From: Streptomyces cadmiisoli
GTDB lineage: Bacteria > Actinomycetota > Actinomycetes > Streptomycetales > Streptomycetaceae
Direction of reading: 5' to 3'
Assembly: GCF_003261055.1 (NCBI RefSeq)
Contig: NZ_CP030073.1
Coordinates: forward strand, 4,402,001-4,466,000
Length of the DNA stretch: 64,000 nucleotides
Part shown: one piece after another, positions 39,291-47,601 of the stretch
How positions within the stretch are numbered: the stretch's first letter is position 1
Layout: every line of letters begins with the position of its first letter
The notes under the pieces: generated by a model
The model's input: only the letters and a program-made list of their open reading frames with translations
The model's database searches: none
Told to the model about the DNA's origin: nothing
Program-made: the position numbers and the translations under genes

Positions 39291-39389
39291 TCAGGTTGAG
39301 TCGGCGCCGGCGTACGCGTCCCATTCGTGTTCCCCGTACGCACCGTAGTGGCGGGTGAAGGACAGCTTGCCCAGCAGCTTGGCGATCAT
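39291..39389 (-). CDS. Putative RiPP precursor peptide upstream of the P450
   Basis: A 32-residue ORF not covered by any neighbour. AGGAG sits 6 nt before the ATG, an excellent ribosome binding site. The peptide opens with a basic amphipathic stretch (MIAKLLGKLS), which would serve as leader. It then becomes aromatic and His-rich (FTRHYGAYGEHEWDAYAG), ending ADST: one Phe, three Tyr, one Trp and two His within 16 residues. Short leader plus aromatic core, encoded 107 bp before a lone P450, is the pattern of P450-modified RiPPs such as atropopeptides, cittilins and biarylitides. No known precursor sequence is recognised, so the assignment is by architecture. Confidence 0.65.
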   Translation of the reverse strand: MIAKLLGKLSFTRHYGAYGEHEWDAYAGADST

Positions 39390-39399
39390 GATGCACTCC

Positions 39400-39510
39400 T
39401 CTCGCCTGCCTGAGCTTTCCCGACTAAGAGTTCACTGATGAAGCTCCCCTCAGCAGTAAATGCCCTATATCCCATGTTGCCACATTTGTCACTTTGACAT
39501 GTTCAGACTT
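39400..39510 (-). promoter_or_regulatory. AT-rich promoter region of the peptide/P450 operon
   Basis: The 110 bp upstream of the peptide ORF are much lower in GC than the surroundings. They contain CTGAACATG (minus strand, 39498-39506), GTGGCAACATG and a GGATATAGGGCATTTAC stretch usable as a -10 region. The CTGAACATG motif is shared with the promoter of the DSSWG-peptide operon. Confidence 0.45.
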
Positions 39511-39564
39511 TCGTGGGCGCGCATGGAGATACATCGACGAGCACCGACGGCAACCCGTGCGCGA

Positions 39565-39596
39565 GGCGCGCCCGGCTGCGGGAAGCCGGGCGCGCC
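39565..39596 (-). terminator. Terminator of the lamin-tail-domain gene
   Basis: A perfect 13-bp stem (GGCGCGCCCGGCT / AGCCGGGCGCGCC) with a 6-nt loop, 55 bp after the stop at 39652. It insulates the peptide/P450 operon from upstream transcription. Confidence 0.88.
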
Positions 39597-39651
39597 TGTG
39601 GCTCGTCGGTGCGTGGGGAGAGCGTTCCAGGTCACGCACGCGGGGTTGTGA

Positions 39652-40152
39652 TCAGCGGCGGTAGTCGCCGTGGCGGCGGTCGGAGCCCCAGGACTCGCTG
39701 TCGACGAAGCGTCCGCGGTCGTTGCGGAGAGTGGCGGTGTCGGAGCGGTTGTCCCAGACGTATTGGCGGCGGTCCTGGTAGAGGTCGGTGTCGGTGTCGC
39801 GGCCGTAGCCGGTGTGGATGCGGACCGTGGCGCGGCCTTCCAGGCGGTAGTGGTCGAAGGTGTAGGTGTGGCCGTCCTCGTCCTCGAGGGTCCAGCCGTC
39901 GAGGTTGACGCTGCGCCGGGTGGTGTTGGTGATTTCCACCCACTCGCGGTTCAGGGAGCGGGCGGAGCGGTCGTCGCGGCCCGGGGAGTCGTACTGGACG
40001 TCCGAGATCTGCACCTTCGGCCGCTCGGAACGGTCGTGGTCGGCGGCGGACGCCGGCAGCGTCACCACCGAGGCCAGAGCGCCGGCGGCGAGCGCGGCGG
40101 CGGCGAGACGGCGCGCGCTGACAGAAGTGGAAGCGGACAAGAGGTCTCCCAT
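39652..40152 (-). CDS. Secreted lamin-tail-domain (LTD) protein
   Basis: A 166-residue exported protein. The signal peptide ends at LPASAADHD, and an Ig-like lamin tail domain follows: VQISDVQYDSPGRD, REWVEITNTTRRSVNLDGWTLEDEDGHTYTF, GRATVRIHTGYGRDTD, and TATLRNDRGRFVDSESWG. LTD proteins are common in Streptomyces exoproteomes, often as DNA or surface binding modules; no enzyme domain is present here. GGAAGG lies 10 nt before the ATG at 40152. Confidence 0.88.
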   Translation of the reverse strand: MGDLLSASTSVSARRLAAAALAAGALASVVTLPASAADHDRSERPKVQISDVQYDSPGRDDRSARSLNREWVEITNTTRRSVNLDGWTLEDEDGHTYTFDHYRLEGRATVRIHTGYGRDTDTDLYQDRRQYVWDNRSDTATLRNDRGRFVDSESWGSDRRHGDYRR

Positions 40153-40941
40153 GGTGCGGACACCTTCCCCGAGAGGCCGCTAGGGCTGCCGGGGAGTCGG
40201 TGCGGTGTGGTGGCGGCCGGCTGGTCGCACGCACACCTTGTCCCCGACGTGGAGGACTTGAGGGGATAGCCTCACCCCTGTTACGTGTTGTCCATATTTC
40301 TATGACTCTCGGATGCAACGTCCACTTATGCCGTCTATGGCCACATGCTGGCGCACTGACGGGGCGGAAGGCCTTGCGGGCGTTGGGGTGTGACGTCTCC
40401 GCACCGCGACGCGGAACCCCGCGAGGGAGCGGGTCATCACCCGAAAGTGAGTAACAGCAGGTTGCCGTCTGCTCGGGCCCTGGCGTGGAGAACCCTGCCT
40501 CCGAGCAATCAGGGCGGGGTTCGGCGGGTGGTGTCGGACCAGGAGCAGCGCCGTCGACGCAGCAGCCCACGGCGTTCCACTCGCGACCCGCTTGGGCGGG
40601 GACACGGAGGCTCCTCCTTGTCCGAGCGGGCGCCTGCGTTGCGCTTCGGATGTTCGGCGCGAGTGCCGCCAGCGCCTGCCCCGTACGAGCCGGGTCACGA
40701 CCTCGTACGGGGCAGCCGTCATGGCAGAAGCCGGCGGAGAGGTCAGCCGGCTGGAGCAGTGGTACGAGGCCCCGTGCGACGGCGATTGAGCCACCGTCCG
40801 AGCAGCGGACCGGTGTCGGTCGGTCGCGGCCCTCGGTGTCGGCGCATCGGTGATCGGGGAGGGAAGGGGCCCTCGCCTACGGCCCCGGATCGGCCACAAA
40901 CCCGGTTTACCGGGAGGGAGTCGGTCGGTCAGGCTGGGGGT
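40153..40941. other. 789-bp stretch without a confident gene
   Basis: No ORF here has both motif support and coding bias. The best candidate is a 101-codon minus-strand frame (40300-40605) whose GTG is preceded by AAGGAGGAG, but its composition degrades after about 35 codons. Just upstream of it, the minus strand resembles the DNA beside tRNA-Gly near 37121-37180. Decayed coding DNA is likely. Confidence 0.4.
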
Positions 40942-41268
40942 ATGCCTCGACGGATCATGTTCGTACAGCTCAAGACGGGCTACGACACCGACCACGGGCC
41001 CGCGTGGATCGGGTGGGTGGACTTCTCCAAGACGTGGAGCACGGCCTACTTCCAGGGGCGAACGCTGCGGCGCGCCACCGGCCTGGGCCTGTTCGACGCG
41101 AACTTCTACGACGTCGAGTCCGGCGAGTCGTTCTGGATCTCCGGACCGAAGCGGGACCGGACCGACGCACGGTACGGACCGGAGGTTCCGGCCCTGGAGG
41201 ACGACGCCGCGGACGCCTACCGGGCGTTCCTCCGAGGGGCCCCGCTCCCCGGCCGGGAAGCCGGCTAG
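40942..41268 (+). CDS. Conserved hypothetical protein, 108 residues
   Basis: I do not recognise a named family. The protein starts MPRRIMFVQLKTGYDTDHGP, is rich in aromatic residues (AWIGWVDFSKTWSTAYFQG, GLFDANFYDVESGESFWISGPKRD) and ends in a helix-like acidic stretch (LEDDAADAYRAFLRG). There is no signal or membrane segment. The coding bias is good, the ATG at 40942 has GGGGG upstream, and the well-formed Trp-rich core suggests a real folded domain. Confidence 0.65.
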   Translation: MPRRIMFVQLKTGYDTDHGPAWIGWVDFSKTWSTAYFQGRTLRRATGLGLFDANFYDVESGESFWISGPKRDRTDARYGPEVPALEDDAADAYRAFLRGAPLPGREAG

Positions 41269-41660
41269 CCACGGACCGCGCCTCCGCAAGCGTCCGGTGT
41301 CCTCCGGCAGCTGCCCGCCGCAGGCGCGAGCGTCGACTCAGGGTGTCCTGCGACAGCTCGCCCCTCCAAGGTGGTGGTCAGGGGACCGGCTCCGCCATAC
41401 GCGCCCTCCGTACGCCGAGGCCGGCACGAGCCATTTCCAGGACGCGCTGCCGTGCCTGCCGGAAGTCCTCGTACGCCTGGTCCCGGCCGCCCGGTTCTGT
41501 CGCGGTACAAGCGAAGGTGCCGAGGTAGCGGGCATGGCCATGCTGTTACGCTTCGCGCTCACGCGCGTGGGGGAGCGGCTGGGGGGCCGGGAAGTTGCCA
41601 GGGCGATGCCGTACGTCCCGCCATGCCTTCTTCTTGGCTTTTTTCGCTCCTGGAGGAACG
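41269..41660. other. 392-bp spacer upstream of the large FG-GAP-like gene
   Basis: No supported gene. The last 120 bp become T-richer (TTTTTTCG near 41640) and probably hold the promoter of the next gene. No clear operator, hairpin or RNA gene is visible. Confidence 0.4.
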
Positions 41661-44600
41661 GTGGCCCGACTCGGCCGAACTCGTCACAGACACAGACCGT
41701 CTCTCGGAGCGGCTTCAACGCGGCCGGGCCCGGCCGCGGCGCGGGCCGCGGCCGTCCTGGCGGCGGCGCTGAGTCTCGGTCTCCCCCTCACCGCCCCGCC
41801 GTCCCCGGCCGTCGCCGCGGTCGCCGGCGAAGTCGTCCTGGACGCGGCCCCGCGTGCCGTTCCCAGGGCCACGCAGATCCTCAACGCCGGCACCAGCGGC
41901 TTCCTGTGGGCCCAGGAGGGCGATTACCGGCTCCTGTGGACGGAATACGCCACCGGCACCACGACCGCGCTGGAGCAAGAGCTGGACTTCGACCTCCAGT
42001 ACGACATCGACGGCGGCTACTTCACCCGGTCCGCGCCCTCCGAACCCGGCTATTACGGGGAAGGTTCCGACACCGTCGCCCTCTATTCGAACGAGGACCG
42101 CAAGGTCACCCTGATCGAGGGGGCCGGTACCTCGGGCGGCACCGCCGTGGTGGCGCTGCCCGAGCGCCACTCCTACCGGGGCACCTTCGGTGACGCGGTC
42201 CTCACCAGCACCTACGGGTACAACGGCATCCCGGACAGCTTCCAGATCTGGCGTGCGACGACCGGGGGCGAGCCCACTCGGACTCCCGTCACCGGGCTGC
42301 CGCAAGGCAGCGACTTCCAGATCGAGGACGGCGACGCGCGGTCCGTCATTCTCAGATACACCGTGGACGGTCCCGACCGCTGGGGCATCGTCGACCTCGC
42401 CACCGGCACGTTCAGCGCGCTGCCCGACCGGGTCCGCCCCGAAAACGAGTGGGAGGTGACCGGCTTCCGGCTGGGCGCCGACTCGGTGTTGCGACTGCGG
42501 ACCGAGCCCGCCAAGGCCGACGTCTACGACCGCGACGATCTGTCCGCCGCACCCCGCACCTTCGACACGAGCTCCATGGGCCTCGAAGCCGCGTACGGGA
42601 CGGTCGGCGACGCGCTGCTCGGCGTGGAACCGCTGTCGTCCGGCGACAACAGATACCGGGGCCGGCCCTTGTGGGCCCTGACCTCCGACGGCACGGACAC
42701 CGACCTGACCAGGGTCATGGACCCGGCCGCCTACGAAATGGTCCAGGCCCCGGACGGCTCCGTCCTGGTGGCGGGTGCCGAGAAGTTCCTGGAGAGGGGC
42801 GACCTCGACTGGGGCGTGTACCGGATCGCGCCGGGCGCCGACGGCTCGGTCACCCGCACCCGCGTGACCGCCGTGCAGCCGATGCCCGCGACGGTACGCG
42901 GACTCGCGTTCGGCAGCGGCGTCGTCACCACAGCCGACAACAGCACGCGGTACGAGCCGGCCGCGATCCTGGGCGCGTACCGCAGCACCTGGCTCGCCAC
43001 CGGCGGCACCCCCGGCGTGGCGAAGTCCAGTGTGGACGCTCTGGTCACCGCATGGGACGGCATCAAGCTGCTCGCCGACGGCACCGGTCGCCACGGCCGC
43101 CGGTACTCCACCGAGTCCGGCCTGACCATGCTGTACACCAACGGCGACACCGGCTGGGGCCCTCGCCTCGACATCGGCGACAGTTCTCCGGAACTCCAGG
43201 ATCTCTCCGGACGGTACGCGGTCGTCGACGGCGCGTCCTCCGGTCAGCAGTACATCGCCGAGTTCCCCGTCGACGGGACGACGCCGAAGGTCCTCCAGAA
43301 GCGCGACCGCGTCGCCGCGGCCGTGTGGGGCGACACCCTCTGGAGCGGGACGGCCACCGGCGGCAGAGTCACGGCCACCCGGCTCCCGTCCGGTGGCACC
43401 GTGGAGTCCTTCACCACCCGCGACGGCTGCAACCCGTCCGAACTGCAGGCGGTGGGCCGCTGGGTGTACTGGACCTGTGTGGACTCCTGGGGCGAGGTGC
43501 TGGGCTCGGGCCTCTACGACCGTACGACCAAGCGCGTGGCGAGCGCCCCCGAAGGGCCGGTTCTGCTCGGCGACGGCTACCTGGTCGAGCACCTCTCCGG
43601 CACCCAATCGGTCAGCGGGCTGACGCTCTTCGACCTGCACGGCGGACTGCCGTCCAGCGGCGACCACGCGGAACTGCCGAGCCGCAAAGTGGCCCACTGG
43701 ACCGAAATCGGCCGGAAGAAGGGCCTGGTGGGTACCGACTGGACCGTGGACCGCTTCGGCGGCGGCGTGGCGTACGTGGACACCAAGCAGCGCGTCCACG
43801 TGGTGCCGCCCGGCTTCCCGGCTTCCGCGATGACGGCGATCGACTCCTCTGTCACGAACAAGACCGCGAGCTGGTCGGGTACTTGGTGGCTGTCGAAGCC
43901 CGCCGCTTCATGGAAGGTGACGATCCGCAACAAGGCTTCCGGAGCCACCGTGCGTACCGTGTCCGGCTCCGGCGCCCGCGGACTGCTGACGGCCGCATGG
44001 GACGGCAAGGACTCCGCCGGCCGCCTCGTCGCCAACGGCACCTACACCTGGTCGCTCACCGCCCAGCCCGCCGACGGCCAGGGCACCGCCCTCAGCCTCT
44101 CCGGCAGCGTCAAGGTGACGACCGGAGCGGCGGCCCCCCGCGACTACGCGGGCAACGACGGTGTCGGTGACGTCCTGACCCTCAACTCCTCCGGCACACT
44201 CACCGTCCAGCGCGGCACCGGCACGGGCACGTTGGGCAGCAAGGTGTCCGGCAGCGGCTGGCCGACGAGCGCGAAATTCGTGCCGTACGGCGACCTCGAC
44301 GGCGACCGGTGCAACGACACCCTGGTCCGGCTGAGCAGCGGCGCGCTGCGGGCCTATCGCCCCGCCTGCGGCAAGGCACCGACCCCCTCGACGCCGTACA
44401 CCTCCCTCGGCACGTCCGGCTGGAACCAGTACGACGTGCTGGCCTCGCCCGGTGACGTCAGCGGCGACGGCCGCCCGGACCTGCTCGCCCGCAGCGCCTC
44501 GACCGGTGCCGTCTACCTCTACAAGGGCACGAGCGCGGGCAAACTGTCGGCGCGCGTGAAGCTGTACGACAGCTGGAAGACGTACAAGAAGGTCATCGGC

Positions 44601-44903
44601 GCCGGCGATCTGAACGGTGACGGCATCGGTGACCTCCTCGCTCAGGACAAGTCGAACAACCTGTACCGCTACAACGGCACGGGCAAGGGTACGTTCGGCG
44701 CCCGCGTGAAAGTCGCCTCCGGCTGGGGTGCCTCGTACAACGCGGTCGTCGGGGTGGGCGACATCACCGGCGACGGAAAAGCCGACCTGGTCTCCCGCGA
44801 CACGAGCGGGAACGTGTGGCGCAACAGCGGTGACGGCAAGGGCTCGATCGGCGGTCGTTCGAAGATCACGACGGGCTGGCAGGGGTACAAGGCCGTCGTG
44901 TGA
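41661..44903 (+). CDS. Large secreted protein with FlgD-Ig-like and VCBS/FG-GAP repeats
   Basis: A 1080-residue exported protein. The GTG at 41661 is chosen because GGAGGAACG precedes it directly. A twin-arginine-rich signal region ends near SPAVAAVA. Residues about 40-730 form an uncharacterised beta-rich region. A FlgD-like Ig domain follows (about 735-820: VTIRNKASGATVRTVSGSGA, WDGKDSAGRLVANGTYTW). The C terminus has four to five VCBS-type repeats (GDLDGDRCNDTLVR, GDVSGDGRPDLLAR, GDLNGDGIGDLLAQ, GDITGDGKADLVSR). A surface adhesion or matrix role is likely. It belongs to the same broad class as the triple FG-GAP genes at 29-34 kb but is not a close copy. Confidence 0.88.
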   Translation: MARLGRTRHRHRPSLGAASTRPGPAAARAAAVLAAALSLGLPLTAPPSPAVAAVAGEVVLDAAPRAVPRATQILNAGTSGFLWAQEGDYRLLWTEYATGTTTALEQELDFDLQYDIDGGYFTRSAPSEPGYYGEGSDTVALYSNEDRKVTLIEGAGTSGGTAVVALPERHSYRGTFGDAVLTSTYGYNGIPDSFQIWRATTGGEPTRTPVTGLPQGSDFQIEDGDARSVILRYTVDGPDRWGIVDLATGTFSALPDRVRPENEWEVTGFRLGADSVLRLRTEPAKADVYDRDDLSAAPRTFDTSSMGLEAAYGTVGDALLGVEPLSSGDNRYRGRPLWALTSDGTDTDLTRVMDPAAYEMVQAPDGSVLVAGAEKFLERGDLDWGVYRIAPGADGSVTRTRVTAVQPMPATVRGLAFGSGVVTTADNSTRYEPAAILGAYRSTWLATGGTPGVAKSSVDALVTAWDGIKLLADGTGRHGRRYSTESGLTMLYTNGDTGWGPRLDIGDSSPELQDLSGRYAVVDGASSGQQYIAEFPVDGTTPKVLQKRDRVAAAVWGDTLWSGTATGGRVTATRLPSGGTVESFTTRDGCNPSELQAVGRWVYWTCVDSWGEVLGSGLYDRTTKRVASAPEGPVLLGDGYLVEHLSGTQSVSGLTLFDLHGGLPSSGDHAELPSRKVAHWTEIGRKKGLVGTDWTVDRFGGGVAYVDTKQRVHVVPPGFPASAMTAIDSSVTNKTASWSGTWWLSKPAASWKVTIRNKASGATVRTVSGSGARGLLTAAWDGKDSAGRLVANGTYTWSLTAQPADGQGTALSLSGSVKVTTGAAAPRDYAGNDGVGDVLTLNSSGTLTVQRGTGTGTLGSKVSGSGWPTSAKFVPYGDLDGDRCNDTLVRLSSGALRAYRPACGKAPTPSTPYTSLGTSGWNQYDVLASPGDVSGDGRPDLLARSASTGAVYLYKGTSAGKLSARVKLYDSWKTYKKVIGAGDLNGDGIGDLLAQDKSNNLYRYNGTGKGTFGARVKVASGWGASYNAVVGVGDITGDGKADLVSRDTSGNVWRNSGDGKGSIGGRSKITTGWQGYKAVV

Positions 44904-45129
44904 GCCACCTCGCCCTGTGGCGCCGCCGGCCGCCGGCCGGCGTCACAGGGCCTTCCTGCCCCGCCCGGCTCCTCCTCCGGCACCGGCCCCGCGGCCTCCC
45001 CGGGAACCACCCCCCACCCCCGCGTCAGGCGAAGTACCCGATCTTCGCCCCCCGTTCACTCTCTCGTCCCGGCTGGCTTTGTCCGGGAGTGGCACGATCC
45101 GGCGCCGTAGTGGACCCACCGGAGGAACG

Positions 45130-47457
45130 ATGTCCCAGAAGAGAACCTACGCCGCGCTCGCGGCCCTCGCCGTGGCCGCCGGCTCCCTGGCGGGCGCGGG
45201 CGTGGCGAACGCGGAGCAGAGAACCGGCGGCGGGCACGGCGCCCAGCGGCCCGCGGCGTTCGAGCGCACCGCCACCTACCCGGTCTTCCAGAACCGCCCC
45301 GCCGGCGAGGACGCCGCGGCCGCCACCGTCGCGGAGATATCGGCGGTCAGCGAGGACGGCCGCACCCTCGTGCACACCGACGCCGCCGCCCGGCGGATCG
45401 GGTTCCTCGACATCGGGGACCCCGGACGCCCGCGCGGCCTGGGCACGCTGTCGCTGGCCCGGCTCGGTGACGCCGAGGACGAGCCGACCTCGGTGTCCGT
45501 GGTCGGCCAGTACGTCCTCGTGGTGGTGAACACCAGCGCGAGCCACGCCGACCCGTCCGGCCGGCTCGACGTCATCTCGCTGCGCGACCGCCGGCGGGTC
45601 GCGAGCTTCGACCTCGGCGGGCAGCCCGACTCCATCGTGGTCAGCAAGGACAAGCGGTACGCCGCCATCGCGATCGAGAACGAGCGGGACGAGGAGGCCA
45701 CCCCGCCCGGCGGGGAGGAGGGCGACCTGCCGCAGGCTCCGGCCGGGTTCGTGCAGATCGTGGACCTCAAGTCCATCTCGTCGCCGACCGGTTGGCGCAC
45801 CCGGGCCGTGCCGCTCACCCAGCCCGACGGTACGGCGCTGCCCGTGCTGGCCGCCGCCGGGATCGCCGAACCGACCGACCCGGAACCGGAGTACGTCTCC
45901 GTCAACGGCCGTGACCAGCTCGCCGTGACGCTCCAGGAGAACAACGGCGTCGTGCTCGTCGACCTGCCGACCGGCCGGATCACCAAGGCGTTCAGCGCCG
46001 GTACGGCGTCGGTGAGCGGTATCGACACGGTCGAGGACGGCCGGATCGACCTGACCGGCTCGATCACCGACGTGCCGCGCGAGCCCGACGCGCTGGGCTG
46101 GATCGACGACCGCTACCTGGCGACCGCCAACGAGGGCGACTGGCGCGGCGGTACGCGGGGCTGGTCCGTCTTCGACAGCCGGACCGGCAAGGTGGTCTGG
46201 GACGCCGGCAACAGCTTCGAGCGGATCGCGGTGCGGCACGGGCTGCACAACGAGGACCGGGCCGAGAAGAAGGGCACCGAGCCGGAGGGCGTGGTGATCG
46301 CCGAGTACCGCGGGGTGCGCTACGCCTTCGTCGGCTCGGAGCGGAGCAACTTCGTCGCGGTCTACGACATCAGCAATCCGACCCGCCCGGTCTTCCGGCA
46401 GGTTCTGCCCGCCACCAACGGGCCCGAGGGCCTGCTGCCGATCCCGTCGCGCGGCCTGCTCGCGGTCTCCAGCGAGGAGGACGACGCCGAGACCGGCGTA
46501 CGGGCCACGGTCAGCCTGTTCCGCCTCGGCAAGGGCACCCCCGAGTTCCCGGGCGTCGTCTCGGCGGAGGATTCCACCGGCGCTCCGATCGGCTGGGGCG
46601 CGCTCGGCGCGCTGTCCGCCGTCCCCGGCAAGCCGCACCAGCTGTACACCGTCACCGACGCCGTGTACTCCCCCACCAGGATCCTGACCGTCGACACGGC
46701 GCGGCAGCCGACGACCGTCACCCGGGCGCTGACCGTCAAGGACGCCGCGGGAAAGCCGGTCGGCTATGACGCCGAGGGCATCCACGCCCGGCCGCAGGGC
46801 GGCTACTGGCTCGCCGTGGAGGGCAAGACCGGTACGGGCAACCAGCTGGTCCGGCTGGACCGCGACGGCGTGACCCGCCAGGTCGTGCCGCTGCCGGCCG
46901 ACGTGGCGGCGGGCCTCGGCGGACAGGGCTTCGAAGGGGTCACCGCGACCACCGACCGGCACGGCCGCGAGATCGTCTGGGCGACGCTCCAGCGCGAGGT
47001 GGCGACCGACCCGGCGGGTGTGGTCCGGCTCGGCCGGTACGACGTCGAGGCCGATACCTGGAGCTGGTTCGGCTACCGGCTCGGTTCCACCGCGACGCCG
47101 GGTGACTGGATCGGCCTCTCGGAGATCACCGTGGTCGGCGACCGGCTCGCGGTCATCGAGCGCGACAAGCTGAACGGCCCGGCCGCCCGGGTCAAGCGGA
47201 TCTACACGGTCGAGCTGCCGAAGTCGGCCTCGGCACCGGGTTCGCTGCCCGTGCTGGCGAAGAAGCTGGCCCACGACGTGCTGCCCGACCTGCGGGCGAC
47301 GAACGGCTGGACCCAGGAGAAGCTGGAGGGGCTGGCCGTGGCCGGCGACGGCGAGGTCTACGCCGTGACCGACAACGACGGCCTGGACAACGCCACCGGG
47401 GAGACGGTCTTCCTGAACCTCGGTTCCGGCAAGAAGGTCTTCGGCCGGCGCGGCTGA
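45130..47457 (+). CDS. Secreted esterase-like phytase-family beta-propeller protein
   Basis: A 775-residue exported protein. The signal peptide ends AGVANAEQ. Repeated choice-of-anchor/propeller strands are followed by the esterase-like activity of phytase family domain in the C-terminal half (AVEGKTGTGNQLVRLDRDG, QGFEGVTATTDRHGREIVWATLQRE, GDWIGLSEITVVGDRLAVIERDKLNG, LEGLAVAGDGEVYAVTDNDG). Family members hydrolyse phosphoesters or are assigned by similarity only, so the reaction is uncertain. GGAGGAACG before the ATG at 45130 is the same leader as the preceding gene. A tandem GC repeat follows the stop. Confidence 0.85.
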   Translation: MSQKRTYAALAALAVAAGSLAGAGVANAEQRTGGGHGAQRPAAFERTATYPVFQNRPAGEDAAAATVAEISAVSEDGRTLVHTDAAARRIGFLDIGDPGRPRGLGTLSLARLGDAEDEPTSVSVVGQYVLVVVNTSASHADPSGRLDVISLRDRRRVASFDLGGQPDSIVVSKDKRYAAIAIENERDEEATPPGGEEGDLPQAPAGFVQIVDLKSISSPTGWRTRAVPLTQPDGTALPVLAAAGIAEPTDPEPEYVSVNGRDQLAVTLQENNGVVLVDLPTGRITKAFSAGTASVSGIDTVEDGRIDLTGSITDVPREPDALGWIDDRYLATANEGDWRGGTRGWSVFDSRTGKVVWDAGNSFERIAVRHGLHNEDRAEKKGTEPEGVVIAEYRGVRYAFVGSERSNFVAVYDISNPTRPVFRQVLPATNGPEGLLPIPSRGLLAVSSEEDDAETGVRATVSLFRLGKGTPEFPGVVSAEDSTGAPIGWGALGALSAVPGKPHQLYTVTDAVYSPTRILTVDTARQPTTVTRALTVKDAAGKPVGYDAEGIHARPQGGYWLAVEGKTGTGNQLVRLDRDGVTRQVVPLPADVAAGLGGQGFEGVTATTDRHGREIVWATLQREVATDPAGVVRLGRYDVEADTWSWFGYRLGSTATPGDWIGLSEITVVGDRLAVIERDKLNGPAARVKRIYTVELPKSASAPGSLPVLAKKLAHDVLPDLRATNGWTQEKLEGLAVAGDGEVYAVTDNDGLDNATGETVFLNLGSGKKVFGRRG

Positions 47458-47460
47458 CCG

Positions 47461-47585
47461 GTCGTACGGCACTCCGCGGGCGCGCGCCGCACGGCACTCG
47501 GCGGCGCGCGCCCTACGACACCCGGCGGCGCGCGCCCGTCGAGGTTCGGCGCGCGCCGCGCCGCGTTCAGCGGCGCGCGCCGCAC
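47461..47585. repeat. Five imperfect ~24-bp GCGCGC-rich tandem repeats
   Basis: A CGGCGGCGCGCGCC core recurs five times with variable 9-12-bp spacers between two convergent genes. Each core is self-complementary and could fold, so the block may serve as a shared terminator. It also reads as repeated Arg-Ala-Pro codons, explaining spurious ORFs. Confidence 0.7.
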
Positions 47586-47601
47586 CCCCCGCCCGGCCGG
47601 G

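Noticed and set aside
40300..40605. 101-codon minus-strand ORF with a strong ribosome binding site
   Set aside because: Coding character fades after about 35 codons and no motif is seen. It is kept only as a note within the spacer.
36955..40941. Integrative element inserted at tRNA-Gly
   Set aside because: No integrase, excisionase or duplicated tRNA 3' end could be found by reading; only weak flanking similarity remains, reported separately.
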